Part shown: positions 24,325-32,956 of the stretch, one piece after another
How the letters are laid out: each line of letters begins with the position of its first letter
Numbering within the stretch: the first letter of the stretch is position 1
Assembly: GCA_024280375.1 (NCBI GenBank)
Contig: JAJRQF010000091.1
Span: 1-34,127, forward strand
DNA length: 34,127 nucleotides
Reading direction: 5' to 3'
Origin: Alphaproteobacteria bacterium
GTDB lineage: Bacteria; Pseudomonadota; Alphaproteobacteria; Rhizobiales; Rhizobiaceae
Program-made: the position numbers and the translations under genes
The notes under the pieces: model-generated
Databases searched by the model: none
What the model was told of the DNA's origin: nothing
What the model saw: only the letters and a program-made list of their open reading frames with translations

Positions 24325-26775
24325 TTACATCCTCACGCGTTCAGATTTTGGGTCATATAGGGGCTTTAAGCTCGCCTTGGCATCATGGCGCTCACCGGCA
24401 ATTTCAATCTGGTAGCTGGACGCTAAAACCTCGTCCGGCTTCTCCCCGGCGCATGGCACATAGCCAAGGCCAATGGCGGCACCCAGATAGTGGCCGTAAT
24501 TTCCAGAGGAGAGATAACCGACAATTGAGCCATCGCGAATGATCGGCTCATTATGATAAAGCAGTGGTTCAGGCTCGTTCAGCTGGAATTGCAGCAAACG
24601 GGTCTGCAAGCCTTCATCGCGTTTTTTCAGCACCGCATCGCGGCCAATAAAATCGCCCTTGTCGGTTTTAACCGCAAAGCCAAGGCCCGCTTCCAGCACA
24701 TGGTCTTCATCGGTAATATCATGGCCAAAATGGCGATAGGCTTTTTCAATGCGGCAGGAATCGAGCACATGCAGACCACACATTTTCAATCCCAAATCCG
24801 CGCCCACCTCATCCAAGGCTTCGAACACATGGGCGGCCTGATCGGACGAGACATAAAGCTCCCAGCCAAGTTCGCCGACATAGGTAACCCGGTGCGCGCG
24901 GGCCATCCCCATGCCGATTTCAATCTCCTGCATCGTGCCAAAGGGATGCATCTCATTGGAGAAATTGGCCGGGCTAATTTTAGATAAAAGCGCGCGGGAT
25001 TTTGGCCCCATCAGGCACAATACAGCCTCACCCGCCGTCACGTCGGTGATCACCACATGCAATTGCGGGTCGAGATTTTTGCGCAACCATGAAAGATCGC
25101 GTTGTAAGGTAGCGCCCGGCACCACCAGCAAAAATGCCGTATCTGAAAGCCGTGTAATCGTCAGATCGCATTCAATGCCGCCACGCGGATTGAGCATTTG
25201 CGTATAGGTGATTTTGCCCGGTTTAACATCCATTTGATTGGCGCAGATATGTTGCAAAAATGTACAGGCATCGCGGCCCTCGACCCGGATTTTACCAAAG
25301 CTCGACATATCGAAAAGCCCAACGCCATGGCGCACGGCCATATGTTCGCGCTTGGCATTTTCAAACCAGTTTTGCCGCTTCCATGAATATTCGTATTCGC
25401 CATTTTGCCCGGCATCAGCAAACCAGTTGGCGCGCTCCCAGCCTGCGCCCTCGCCGAATACGGCACCCTTGGCCTTCAATTGCTCATGGATGGGGGAGCG
25501 GCGAATACCACGCGAGGTAACCGGCTGGCGATAGGGGAAATGATCGGCATATAAAAGACCCAAAGTCTCCGACACGCGCTCGCGCAAATAGCTAGCGTTG
25601 TTCTGAAAAGGCTGGACGCGGCGAATATCCACATCCCACAAATCAGACGGCGGATGACCATCTTGCATCCATTGGGCCAGCGCCTGCCCGGCACCACCGG
25701 CAGACTGAATGCCAATGGAATTAAAGCCTGCACAGACCCAGAAGTTTTTCACCTCCGGCACTTCGCCCAGATAATAACGATCATCGGGGGTGAAGCTTTC
25801 AGGCCCGTTGAAAAATGTATGAATGCCGGTTTCGGCCAGCATCGGTAGGCGATTGACGGCGCGCTCAAGAATAGGTTCGAAATGATCGAAATCTTCCGGT
25901 AATTGATCAAATGAGAAATCTTCAGGAATTCCATCCATGCCCCAGGGCTTGGATTTTGGCTCAAACGCGCCAAGCAAAATTTTGCCCGCATCTTCCTTGT
26001 AATAGGCGCATTCATCCGGCACCCGCAGCACCGGCAAGCGCTCCAGACCTTCGATCGCCTCAGTGACGATATAGAAATGTTCGCAGGCATGAAGCGGCAC
26101 ATTAACACCGGCCATTTTGCCCAATTCACGCGCCCACATGCCTGCACAATTGATCACATGCGGCGTTTTGATCGCAACTATTTCGCCGTTAAATTCAGCC
26201 TTTATGCCCGCGACCTTGCCGCGATCAAGATCAACGCCCGTAACCCTTGCGCCTTCAAAAATCTGTGCGCCCATTTGTTTAGCGCCCTTGGCCAGCGCCA
26301 GTGTAATATTAGTCGGGTCGCCCTGCCCGTCCTTTGGCAGATAGATCGCGCCACAAACACCATCGACATTCAAATGCGGGTAGCGATTTTTGACCTCGGA
26401 TGGAGAAATTTCCTCCACATCCACCCCCAAGGCCCGCGCCATCGAGGCACCACGATAGATCTCTTCTTTTCGCTCATCAGTCAGCGCCACGGTGATGGAG
26501 CCATTGCGGCGAATGCCGGTGGCAATACCGGTTTCAGCCTCAAGATCGAAATAAAGTTCCTGGGTGTATTTTGCCAATCTGGTCATGTTTGATGAGGCGC
26601 GCAATTGGCCAATCAGACCCGCCGCATGCCAGGTGGTGCCGCAGGTTAATTGCTTGCGCTCCAGCAACACGACATCTTTCCAGCCGAGTTTAGCCAGATG
26701 GTAGGCAACGGAACAGCCAACCACACCACCGCCGATGATGACCGCACTCGCCTCGGCCGGTAAAGTCTTGCTCAT
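24325..26775 (-). CDS. FAD-dependent dehydrogenase/GcvT fusion (dimethylglycine or sarcosine dehydrogenase-like), copy 2
   Basis: The 816-residue protein has an N-terminal FAD domain with IGGGVVGCSVAYHLAKLG (about 15-32) and CGTTWHAAGL, whose His is the covalent FAD attachment residue in dimethylglycine dehydrogenase. C-terminally it has a GcvT-like folate-binding half from about residue 420 (MSSFGKIRVEGRDA, VGELGWELYV, KGDFIGRDAVL). Such fusions demethylate dimethylglycine or sarcosine and pass formaldehyde to tetrahydrofolate as 5,10-methylene-THF. I chose ATG 26775, with GGAG at 7-nt spacing, though ATG 26778 is possible; the frame to 26859 runs deep into the previous gene. Its start overlaps the upstream stop (TGATG). 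Confidence 0.92.
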   Translation of the reverse strand: MSKTLPAEASAVIIGGGVVGCSVAYHLAKLGWKDVVLLERKQLTCGTTWHAAGLIGQLRASSNMTRLAKYTQELYFDLEAETGIATGIRRNGSITVALTDERKEEIYRGASMARALGVDVEEISPSEVKNRYPHLNVDGVCGAIYLPKDGQGDPTNITLALAKGAKQMGAQIFEGARVTGVDLDRGKVAGIKAEFNGEIVAIKTPHVINCAGMWARELGKMAGVNVPLHACEHFYIVTEAIEGLERLPVLRVPDECAYYKEDAGKILLGAFEPKSKPWGMDGIPEDFSFDQLPEDFDHFEPILERAVNRLPMLAETGIHTFFNGPESFTPDDRYYLGEVPEVKNFWVCAGFNSIGIQSAGGAGQALAQWMQDGHPPSDLWDVDIRRVQPFQNNASYLRERVSETLGLLYADHFPYRQPVTSRGIRRSPIHEQLKAKGAVFGEGAGWERANWFADAGQNGEYEYSWKRQNWFENAKREHMAVRHGVGLFDMSSFGKIRVEGRDACTFLQHICANQMDVKPGKITYTQMLNPRGGIECDLTITRLSDTAFLLVVPGATLQRDLSWLRKNLDPQLHVVITDVTAGEAVLCLMGPKSRALLSKISPANFSNEMHPFGTMQEIEIGMGMARAHRVTYVGELGWELYVSSDQAAHVFEALDEVGADLGLKMCGLHVLDSCRIEKAYRHFGHDITDEDHVLEAGLGFAVKTDKGDFIGRDAVLKKRDEGLQTRLLQFQLNEPEPLLYHNEPIIRDGSIVGYLSSGNYGHYLGAAIGLGYVPCAGEKPDEVLASSYQIEIAGERHDAKASLKPLYDPKSERVRM

Positions 26776-27677
26776 CATAAAACTCCGCTGTTCTGGTTGT
26801 TCAGCTGTGCCAGTCTTTTTGCGATCTCGGCAATATGTTCGGGGCCGGTTTCGCAACACCCCCCGACAATAGTTGCGCCGCTCTCAACCCAGCCCATTAC
26901 ATGATCAGCATAGGCAGTGGGGCCAAGGTCGGTGCGAGCTTTCAGCACCGCAACTGTGGCGCTGGATTTTAGCGGATCAACAGATGTGAAGCCGTTGGCA
27001 TAGGCCCCGAAGGGAAGGCTTGAATTTTTCAATAATGGAATGGATTGGGTCAGGGATTCTGGCCACGAACAATTGACCAATACAGCATATGCGCCAGCTT
27101 CCTTAACAGCTTCAATCGCTTCTTCCAGCGGCTCGCCTGAGCGCAACGTTGTTCCCTCACCATCCTTAACCGTCATTGAGGTCCATACGGGTATACCGGT
27201 TTCCACCGCAGCGATTGTGGCAGCACGGGCTTCTCTGATTGATCCCAATGTCTCACAAAGAAAGACATCAACATGATCTTTTTGCTCGGCTGCTATCTCC
27301 CGATAGGTTGCGATACATGCATCAATATCGGGGGCAAGTTCTGGCTGATAACTGGTGATCATTGGCGGCAGACAGCCTGCAATCACTGCTTCTGACCCGC
27401 TTTTTTTCACCGCTGATTTAGCGATTGCAATAGCCTGCGCCTGCAGGGCTGAAAACTTGGTTACATCACCATTCTCTACAAGCCTTTCCGGGGTAATGGA
27501 ATAGGCATTGAGCGTGATTACTTCCGCACCGACCTTGATATAATCAAGATGTACGGCCTCGACAATTTCCGGCTCATCCATCAGCACCTGCGCAGACCAT
27601 AGGGGAGAAGGTGGATTTGCACTGCGGCGCAGTAATTCCTGCCCCATGCCACCATCGAGTAAAGTTACTTTATTCAT
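26775..27677 (-). CDS. Homocysteine S-methyltransferase-family protein (BHMT/MmuM-like)
   Basis: The 300-residue protein has the Pfam S-methyl_trans barrel: LLDGGMGQELLRR (6-18), EVITLNAYS and the zinc ligands Cys203 in VNCSWPES and Cys274/275 in GGCCETGPEHI. These three cysteines hold the Zn that activates the homocysteine thiol in BHMT, MmuM and MetH. It could move a methyl group from a betaine or S-methyl donor to homocysteine, giving methionine. The start at 27677 is fixed by an ATGA overlap with the dehydrogenase upstream, and it overlaps the next dehydrogenase by one base. Sitting between two dehydrogenases points to a shared methyl-compound substrate. Confidence 0.9.
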   Translation of the reverse strand: MNKVTLLDGGMGQELLRRSANPPSPLWSAQVLMDEPEIVEAVHLDYIKVGAEVITLNAYSITPERLVENGDVTKFSALQAQAIAIAKSAVKKSGSEAVIAGCLPPMITSYQPELAPDIDACIATYREIAAEQKDHVDVFLCETLGSIREARAATIAAVETGIPVWTSMTVKDGEGTTLRSGEPLEEAIEAVKEAGAYAVLVNCSWPESLTQSIPLLKNSSLPFGAYANGFTSVDPLKSSATVAVLKARTDLGPTAYADHVMGWVESGATIVGGCCETGPEHIAEIAKRLAQLNNQNSGVL

Positions 27678-30103
27678 GCACGTAATCTTTCGTTTTTGGG
27701 GTCCCATACGGGTTCAGACAAAACCTGCGCCTTGCACATTTTGCCCAGTATTAAAATTTCAAGCGTGGTGCCGGTTTTGGCAAGATCAGGGGTCACATAG
27801 GCAAAGGCGAGGTTTTTTTGCACTGAATAGCCATAGCCGCCAGAGGTCGCGACACCTGCATATTTGCCATTGCAGAATACCGGTTCGCCTCCACAAATAT
27901 CAACATCTGGGCTATCAACCTCCAGATAGACCAGTTTTGTTCGTGGTGGCTCATTGCCATGCGCGAGCAAGGCATCTCTGCCAATGAAATCGCCCTTGTC
28001 GATTTTCAAAAACCGCGCCATATCCGCCTCACTCAAGGTGATTTCGCCAGTCAATTCCGAACCCCAGCCGCGATAGGCTTTTTCCATCCGCAGGGCATTC
28101 ATCGCATGGGCACCAAAATCGACAATGCCATGCGCCTCACCGGCCTGCCATACAGCATCATAGACCGCCTCAAGATCAGCAATTGGCATGTGCAACTCCC
28201 AGCCCAGCTCGCCCACATAACTGACCCGCAGCGCCAACAATTCGATACCTGCCAAGGTTATTTGTTGCCCGGTCAACCAGCGAAAATCAGGTGCGTTCAA
28301 GTCGCTATCCGTGAGGGCGGCCAGCACATCGCGCGCGTTTGGCCCCGACAGCACCAGCACGCCGTATTTTTCTGTAACATTGGTGATCTCAACGGTTTCA
28401 TCATCGTGTTTTTGCAAGGTCAGCAAATCAAAATCGCGCAATTCGGCAGTTGCTGCTGAAAGCAGGTAAAAGCTCTCATCGCCGGTGCGGGTGATGGTGA
28501 ACTCACCGGCAACCCGCCCGCCTTGCGTCAGTGGATGGGCCAGAACCATGCCGCCGATCTTTGCAGGCAGCCGGTTGGCAACAATGCGATCAAGGAAGCG
28601 CGCTGCATCTTTGCCGGAGACCTCAAACTTGGCAAAACTCGACATATCCATAATGCCGACACGTTCTCGCACGGCGCGGCATTCCTCGCCCACCACCTCA
28701 AAAATATTGGTGTGGCGAAAACCGCATTTCTCCTCACGGCCATCGAGCGAGAACCATTTGGGCCGCTCCCATCCGGCGGCTTGCGTATAGACCGCACCCT
28801 TTGCGCCGAGTTTTGCATAAAGCGGGCTGGTACGGGCCGGTCGGGCCGCATGGCGCTCCATGCCAAGCACTGGCACCACATACATTTCGTGATATTCTTC
28901 GACGCATTTATCCAGCGTATATTGCCGGGTCGCATAAGATTGAAAACGTCTTGGATCATAGGCGGCCATGCAAATATCAGCCGCCCCATGGATCATCAAT
29001 TGGGCCAGATATTCGCCGCTGCCTGCCCCTTGTGCGATGCCAATTGCCGAGCCGTTGCAATGCCAGTAATTGCGCAATCCGGGAGCCTGCCCCAGATAGG
29101 GGTTGCCATCCGGCGTGTGTGGTATCGCCCCATGAATAACGCTTTTAATGCCCCTATTGGCGAATATCGGCATAAGCTCCATCGCACCTTCAAGATGGCT
29201 GCCAATGCGGTCGTAATCGGCCTCGAACAATTCATGTTCCGCATTCCAGGCCTGTGACGTGCCGGGCCATGCCTCTTGCGCACCCGATGTTTCATAGGGG
29301 CCAATCAGGCCGGATTTTTGTTCCTGTCGCATATAGCAGGAGCATTTTGGATCGCGGGTAACCGGTATTTCGCCATCATAATCCACCAGCTCCGGCACCG
29401 TGTCTGTTACCAAATATTGATGCAGCATATTGACCACCGGCAGATCATGGCCAACCATTTTGGCCACATCACGCGCATAGCACCCGGCCGCATTGACCAC
29501 GTGCTCGCAAGCAATATTGCCCTGTTCGGTTTGAACCTGCCACTCGCCATTTGGCATTTGGTTGATGCCGGTCACCCGGTTACGGCGGATGACTTTTGCG
29601 CCGAGATTTTGCGCGCCAATGACCATCGCATTGCACACACCGGCGGGGTCCACATGGCCATCATCCGGGGTGTAGGCGGCCGCAATAACGCCATCAGGCT
29701 CAACAAACGGATTGACCTGTTTGATCTCATCCGGCCCCAAAACCTGCAATTCAAAACCAACTTCGCGCCCCAGGCCGGCAATCTGGTGAAACCAGTCGAC
29801 CTCCTCGCGCGAATAGGCCAATCGCAGCGATCCACAATTATGCCATGAAACATATTGGCCGGTTTTTTCTTCCAGTGTGGGGTAAAGCTCAACCGCCTTG
29901 CGGTGAATGCGCGCCATCGACAGGGAGCCAATGAAGTTGGCCACAAGACCGGCCGCGTGCCAGGTCGATCCCGAGGTCAACTCAGCCTTTTCGATCATCA
30001 CGCAATCGGTCCATCCCTCCAGCGCCAAATGATATAACAGGCCCGCTCCCATAACACCGCCACCGACGATAACCACACGCGCATGGGAGGGAAGTTGTGT
30101 CAT
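27674..30103 (-). CDS. FAD-dependent dehydrogenase/GcvT fusion (dimethylglycine or sarcosine dehydrogenase-like), copy 1
   Basis: The 809-residue protein has VIVGGGVMGAGLLYHLALEG (11-30), GSTWHAAGL with the presumed FAD-linked His, and the FAD-dependent DAO body (NAAGCYARDVAKMVGHDLP). A GcvT-like C-terminal half follows (MDMSSFAKFEVSGKDAARFL, VGELGWELHMP, KGDFIGRDALLAHG). It demethylates an N-methyl amino acid with transfer of the one-carbon unit to tetrahydrofolate, by analogy with dimethylglycine and sarcosine dehydrogenases. ATG 30103 follows AGAGG at 7 nt. The frame extends to 30109 only through a TTG. It begins 14 bp after the XRE-cupin regulator stop and is the first enzyme gene of the cluster. 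Confidence 0.92.
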   Translation of the reverse strand: MTQLPSHARVVIVGGGVMGAGLLYHLALEGWTDCVMIEKAELTSGSTWHAAGLVANFIGSLSMARIHRKAVELYPTLEEKTGQYVSWHNCGSLRLAYSREEVDWFHQIAGLGREVGFELQVLGPDEIKQVNPFVEPDGVIAAAYTPDDGHVDPAGVCNAMVIGAQNLGAKVIRRNRVTGINQMPNGEWQVQTEQGNIACEHVVNAAGCYARDVAKMVGHDLPVVNMLHQYLVTDTVPELVDYDGEIPVTRDPKCSCYMRQEQKSGLIGPYETSGAQEAWPGTSQAWNAEHELFEADYDRIGSHLEGAMELMPIFANRGIKSVIHGAIPHTPDGNPYLGQAPGLRNYWHCNGSAIGIAQGAGSGEYLAQLMIHGAADICMAAYDPRRFQSYATRQYTLDKCVEEYHEMYVVPVLGMERHAARPARTSPLYAKLGAKGAVYTQAAGWERPKWFSLDGREEKCGFRHTNIFEVVGEECRAVRERVGIMDMSSFAKFEVSGKDAARFLDRIVANRLPAKIGGMVLAHPLTQGGRVAGEFTITRTGDESFYLLSAATAELRDFDLLTLQKHDDETVEITNVTEKYGVLVLSGPNARDVLAALTDSDLNAPDFRWLTGQQITLAGIELLALRVSYVGELGWELHMPIADLEAVYDAVWQAGEAHGIVDFGAHAMNALRMEKAYRGWGSELTGEITLSEADMARFLKIDKGDFIGRDALLAHGNEPPRTKLVYLEVDSPDVDICGGEPVFCNGKYAGVATSGGYGYSVQKNLAFAYVTPDLAKTGTTLEILILGKMCKAQVLSEPVWDPKNERLRA

Positions 30104-30117
30104 GGGCAAACCTCTAA

Positions 30118-30720
30118 TTAATAAACTGGTGGGCTAACCACCCAGATGATTACAGTCTTTTCCTTGCCGGGATTGCGCCAGCGATAGGGCTTGTTTTCAA
30201 AGCGGAAACTGTCTCCGGCCTTTAATTGAAATAACCGGCTGCCGATCCAAAGATCAATTGCGCCGGAGACGATATATCCGGCCTCTTCGGTTTTTCTGAG
30301 CACCGGCTCGCTCAATTCGGCACCGGGTTCCAATACCGAGCGAAACATCTCGAATGACCCACCAAGGTCAGGCGAAAGCAGTTCTTCAACGATGCCATCT
30401 TCGGTCGTTCCAAGCGCACGCCTTGATCCGGCCCGCACAATGAACTCGCGCTCCTTGTCAGGCACCTCATTGACCACAAAAAACCAGCTTACCGGCACAT
30501 CAAAGGCCTTGGCCAATGTGCGCAAATCGTTGATTGAGGGGGTGGAAAGGCCGCGCTCGATCTGGCTGATGAAACCTACTGAGCGACCAATAATAAGCGC
30601 CAGTTCCTGAAGTGTGAGATCGCGAGATTTGCGCAAAGCGCGAATATCACGGCCCAGTGACTGAGCTTCGCTCATTTCCGGCGTTTCAGATGCGAGTATT
30701 TCTTTCGGATTTGCGGTCAT
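30118..30720 (-). CDS. XRE-family regulator with C-terminal cupin domain
   Basis: The 200-residue protein has an N-terminal HTH_3 domain (about 22-78: LGRDIRALRKSRDLTLQELA, IGRSVGFISQIERGLSTPS) and a C-terminal cupin (about 110-195: LEPGAELSEPVLRKTEEAGY, IVSGAIDLWIG, AGDSFRFENKPYRWRNPG). This two-domain pattern is common in regulators of amine, polyamine and amino-acid catabolism such as PuuR. It is the first gene of the N-methyl cluster, 14 bp ahead of the first dehydrogenase, so it is probably autoregulated with the enzymes. The ligand is probably the cluster's methylated substrate. GGAAAGAC precedes ATG 30720. Confidence 0.93.
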   Translation of the reverse strand: MTANPKEILASETPEMSEAQSLGRDIRALRKSRDLTLQELALIIGRSVGFISQIERGLSTPSINDLRTLAKAFDVPVSWFFVVNEVPDKEREFIVRAGSRRALGTTEDGIVEELLSPDLGGSFEMFRSVLEPGAELSEPVLRKTEEAGYIVSGAIDLWIGSRLFQLKAGDSFRFENKPYRWRNPGKEKTVIIWVVSPPVY

Positions 30721-30832
30721 GTCTTTCCAACAAGATTTGCACTTATGGAATAGGAATACAGGCTGGTGAAAAAATCAACTGTTTTTTCATGAACAGATAA
30801 AAATTATGTAAATTTTCACAAAAACACACACG

Positions 30833-30980
30833 TCTAGAGCGTTTCATTATTTGATTGAATCGCTCTGAATATTTTCTCTCACGGCCGTTCGTGCTTCGCA
30901 CGGCCTCCGCGAGGGCGGTGCATATGCACCGGGCCACTCTTAGTGGCCTGACTGATTCCATGTAAACATGAAAGCGCCTA
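30833..30980. repeat. Dispersed structured intergenic repeat, copy 2
   Basis: This 148-bp element has the same hairpin order as copy 1: AGAGCG/CGCTCT with inner TTCA/TGAA, CGTGC/GCACG, GGTGC/GCACC and GGCCACT/AGTGGCC. The core 30904-30965 differs at only four of 62 positions from 18258-18319. It occupies the gap between the XRE-cupin regulator and the DeoR gene. The flanks 30721-30832 and 30981-31030 contain no gene that I can support. Confidence 0.85.
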
Positions 30981-31030
30981 TGTGCCTGCAAAGCTTTGAT
31001 CTGCATGAATAAATCGGTCAGAATTTAAGG

Positions 31031-31822
31031 TTACTCGCCTGATTTGCCGGCAGTCAGCCCATCGGTTGTTTTGACAATTACATCGGCTTCATCGCAAATT
31101 TGCTGGATATTTTCAGACAGAGGCGCATCAGTTACGAATATATCAATATCTGACAAATGGCCGATCTGCACCGGTGCACGGCGTTCAAATTTCATCGCAT
31201 CAGCGACCAGAATTTTAGTGCGAGCCTGCTCCAATATGGCGCGCGCCACCCGCACTTCCTGATAATCGAAATCCAACAAACAGCCATCTTCATCGATGGA
31301 GGATGCGCCAATGATGGCAAAATCAACCTTGAACTGTTTGATTAAATCAACGGTGGCAGCCCCAACAATTGCCCGGTCGCTTTTGCGCACCGTACCACCG
31401 GCAACCACGACTTCGATATTGGCCGCATCGGACAATATATAAGCCACATTGAGATTATTGGTAACCGCAACTAACCCCTGATGACCGCGCAGGGCGATGG
31501 CAACACTTTCAACCGTCGTCCCAATATTCATAAACAATGACGAATTATCAGGCACCAGTTCTGCGGCGATTTTGGCGATGTCGCTTTTTGCATCGACCGC
31601 CAATTCCCGCCTTGAGCGATAGGCAAAATTTGCCGTACTTGAGGGATATACGGCCCCGCCATGAATGCGGTTAAGCGCCTTGATCTCGCACAGATCGTTC
31701 AAATCCTTGCGGATTGTTTGCGGCGTCACTTGAAACTGGAATGCCAGCGCATCCACATCTACCCGACCCTCACGCTTTGCAATTTCGAATATGTCCGATT
31801 GCCGAGGATGCAGTTGCCGCAT
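31031..31822 (-). CDS. DeoR/GlpR-family transcriptional regulator
   Basis: The 263-residue protein has the DeoR N-terminal helix-turn-helix (about 4-60: RQSDIFEIAKREGRVDVDAL, QVTPQTIRKDLNDL, then HGGAV) and a C-terminal DeoRC sensor domain (MNIGTTVESVAIAL, VVAGGTVRKSDRAIVG, GASSIDEDGCLLDFDYQE). Family members sense phosphorylated sugars or polyols. I chose ATG 31822 because GGAGG stands 6 bp upstream; an upstream in-frame TTG at 31861 is less likely. No sugar-catabolic gene is nearby within this window, so its target is uncertain; it lies downstream of the BoxR gene on the same strand with a 219-bp gap. Confidence 0.92.
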   Translation of the reverse strand: MRQLHPRQSDIFEIAKREGRVDVDALAFQFQVTPQTIRKDLNDLCEIKALNRIHGGAVYPSSTANFAYRSRRELAVDAKSDIAKIAAELVPDNSSLFMNIGTTVESVAIALRGHQGLVAVTNNLNVAYILSDAANIEVVVAGGTVRKSDRAIVGAATVDLIKQFKVDFAIIGASSIDEDGCLLDFDYQEVRVARAILEQARTKILVADAMKFERRAPVQIGHLSDIDIFVTDAPLSENIQQICDEADVIVKTTDGLTAGKSGE

Positions 31823-31881
31823 TGCTCGCCTCCGATCTTGTTGTTTGTTGTCCACCCTCAACCCATCAGCCGCTGATTTTG

Positions 31882-31898
31882 GCGCTTTTTAAAAGCGC
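31882..31898. promoter_or_regulatory. Palindrome upstream of the DeoR gene (possible operator)
   Basis: GCGCTTTTTAAAAGCGC is a near-perfect 17-bp palindrome about 60 bp upstream of the DeoR start codon. Its position and symmetry suit an operator, possibly autoregulatory. A small hairpin GGCGA/TCGCC at 31928-31941 lies further upstream. Neither assignment is secure. Confidence 0.4.
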
Positions 31899-32041
31899 GC
31901 TCAATCAGGCATGAACCGAAATCTGCAGGCGATTTTTCGCCTTTTCAGAACCCGATAGCCACATCATGCGCATTTCAACCCGGCACGACAACTTAAAAGT
32001 TCATGCGGAATTGAAAAATTTCGACCGGTCGATGGAAGGGA

Positions 32042-32938
32042 TTAGATTTGGCGGTTCAAAATATTGATAATTTCTGACAGGCTTTGCTCTTTCGTATGGC
32101 CGGAGGTGTCGATTACTATATCTGCCTGCGCATATTGCGACTGGCGCTCTGCGAGCATGGCCTTCAACTGCTGCATCGCATCTGGATTACCGGCCATTGG
32201 CCGATCATCCCCCTGATTTCGCACCCGCTCCATATGTTCCTCAGGCGTTGCCTTCAACCAGATTGTGACGCAGTTTCGCATTAGATAGTGATAGGCTTCC
32301 GGCTCATTAACAATGCCACCGGCAACCGCTAACACAATGCTTTTGTTATCTTTTACCAGGTTTTTTAATGAAAGCAGCTCCAGCTTTCGATAGCCCTCCG
32401 CACCATAAAGCGCCATGACTTCGTTGATCGGAATGCCGCTGCCTTTTTCAATATCCTTGTTCAATTCGTGAAAAGGAAGGCCAATTTTTTCGGCTGTCAT
32501 TCGCCCAAGAGTAGATTTACCGGCTCCACGCAGGCCAATAAATGCCAACCGACGGATGATTGTCGTATTTTCCTGCTCCGGCTCAAGAATTTTCATCACT
32601 TGCTGGCGTTGTTCATTATTGGCGTTCTTCATCAGCGAAATCATTCGAAGAATATCCGTTTCCCGCTTGCTGTCCGGCCTTAACAACCCTTGAACCCGTT
32701 CGCCCAGCGCTTCAGCTATGCGATAAAGCAACAGCACTGAAATATTGCCGGAGCCGCCCTCAAGTTGCGCCAGATAGCGTTGGGAGACGCCCGACAATTC
32801 AGATAAAGCTTTTCGTGACATTTTATTGCTGACACGTATTTTTCGAACACGGTCGCCGATAAAGCCCAAATATGCGCTTTCATCAGCTCCATCCCGTGGC
32901 GAGGTATCTGATGTTGTTGTCAATTGTTTTACATCCAT
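32042..32938 (-). CDS. boxR: BoxR/BzdR-type regulator: XRE DNA-binding domain fused to shikimate kinase-like domain
   Basis: The 298-residue protein has an N-terminal XRE helix-turn-helix (about 27-85: VRKIRVSNKMSRKALSELSG, VSQRYLAQLEGGSGNISVLL) and a C-terminal shikimate kinase-like domain. That domain has Walker A GLRGAGKST (about 135-143) and the family motifs ELNKDIEKGSG and LAVAGGIV. In BoxR and BzdR the kinase-like part binds benzoyl-CoA and releases repression of benzoate catabolism. It starts 18 bp after the boxA stop on the same strand, so it is co-transcribed with boxA. The fused architecture and boxA context make the call firm. Confidence 0.93.
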   Translation of the reverse strand: MDVKQLTTTSDTSPRDGADESAYLGFIGDRVRKIRVSNKMSRKALSELSGVSQRYLAQLEGGSGNISVLLLYRIAEALGERVQGLLRPDSKRETDILRMISLMKNANNEQRQQVMKILEPEQENTTIIRRLAFIGLRGAGKSTLGRMTAEKIGLPFHELNKDIEKGSGIPINEVMALYGAEGYRKLELLSLKNLVKDNKSIVLAVAGGIVNEPEAYHYLMRNCVTIWLKATPEEHMERVRNQGDDRPMAGNPDAMQQLKAMLAERQSQYAQADIVIDTSGHTKEQSLSEIINILNRQI

Positions 32939-32956
32939 TGATTGGCTCTATGTATT

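Noticed and set aside
30743-31006. 87-codon reading frame on the minus strand between the XRE-cupin and DeoR genes
   Set aside because: It runs straight through the structured repeat copy 2, has no ribosome-binding site and reads as low-complexity Arg/Cys-rich sequence.
31928-31945. GGCGA/TCGCC hairpin followed by TTTT on the plus strand
   Set aside because: No plus-strand gene ends here, so a terminator role is not supported; the stem is only 5 bp.
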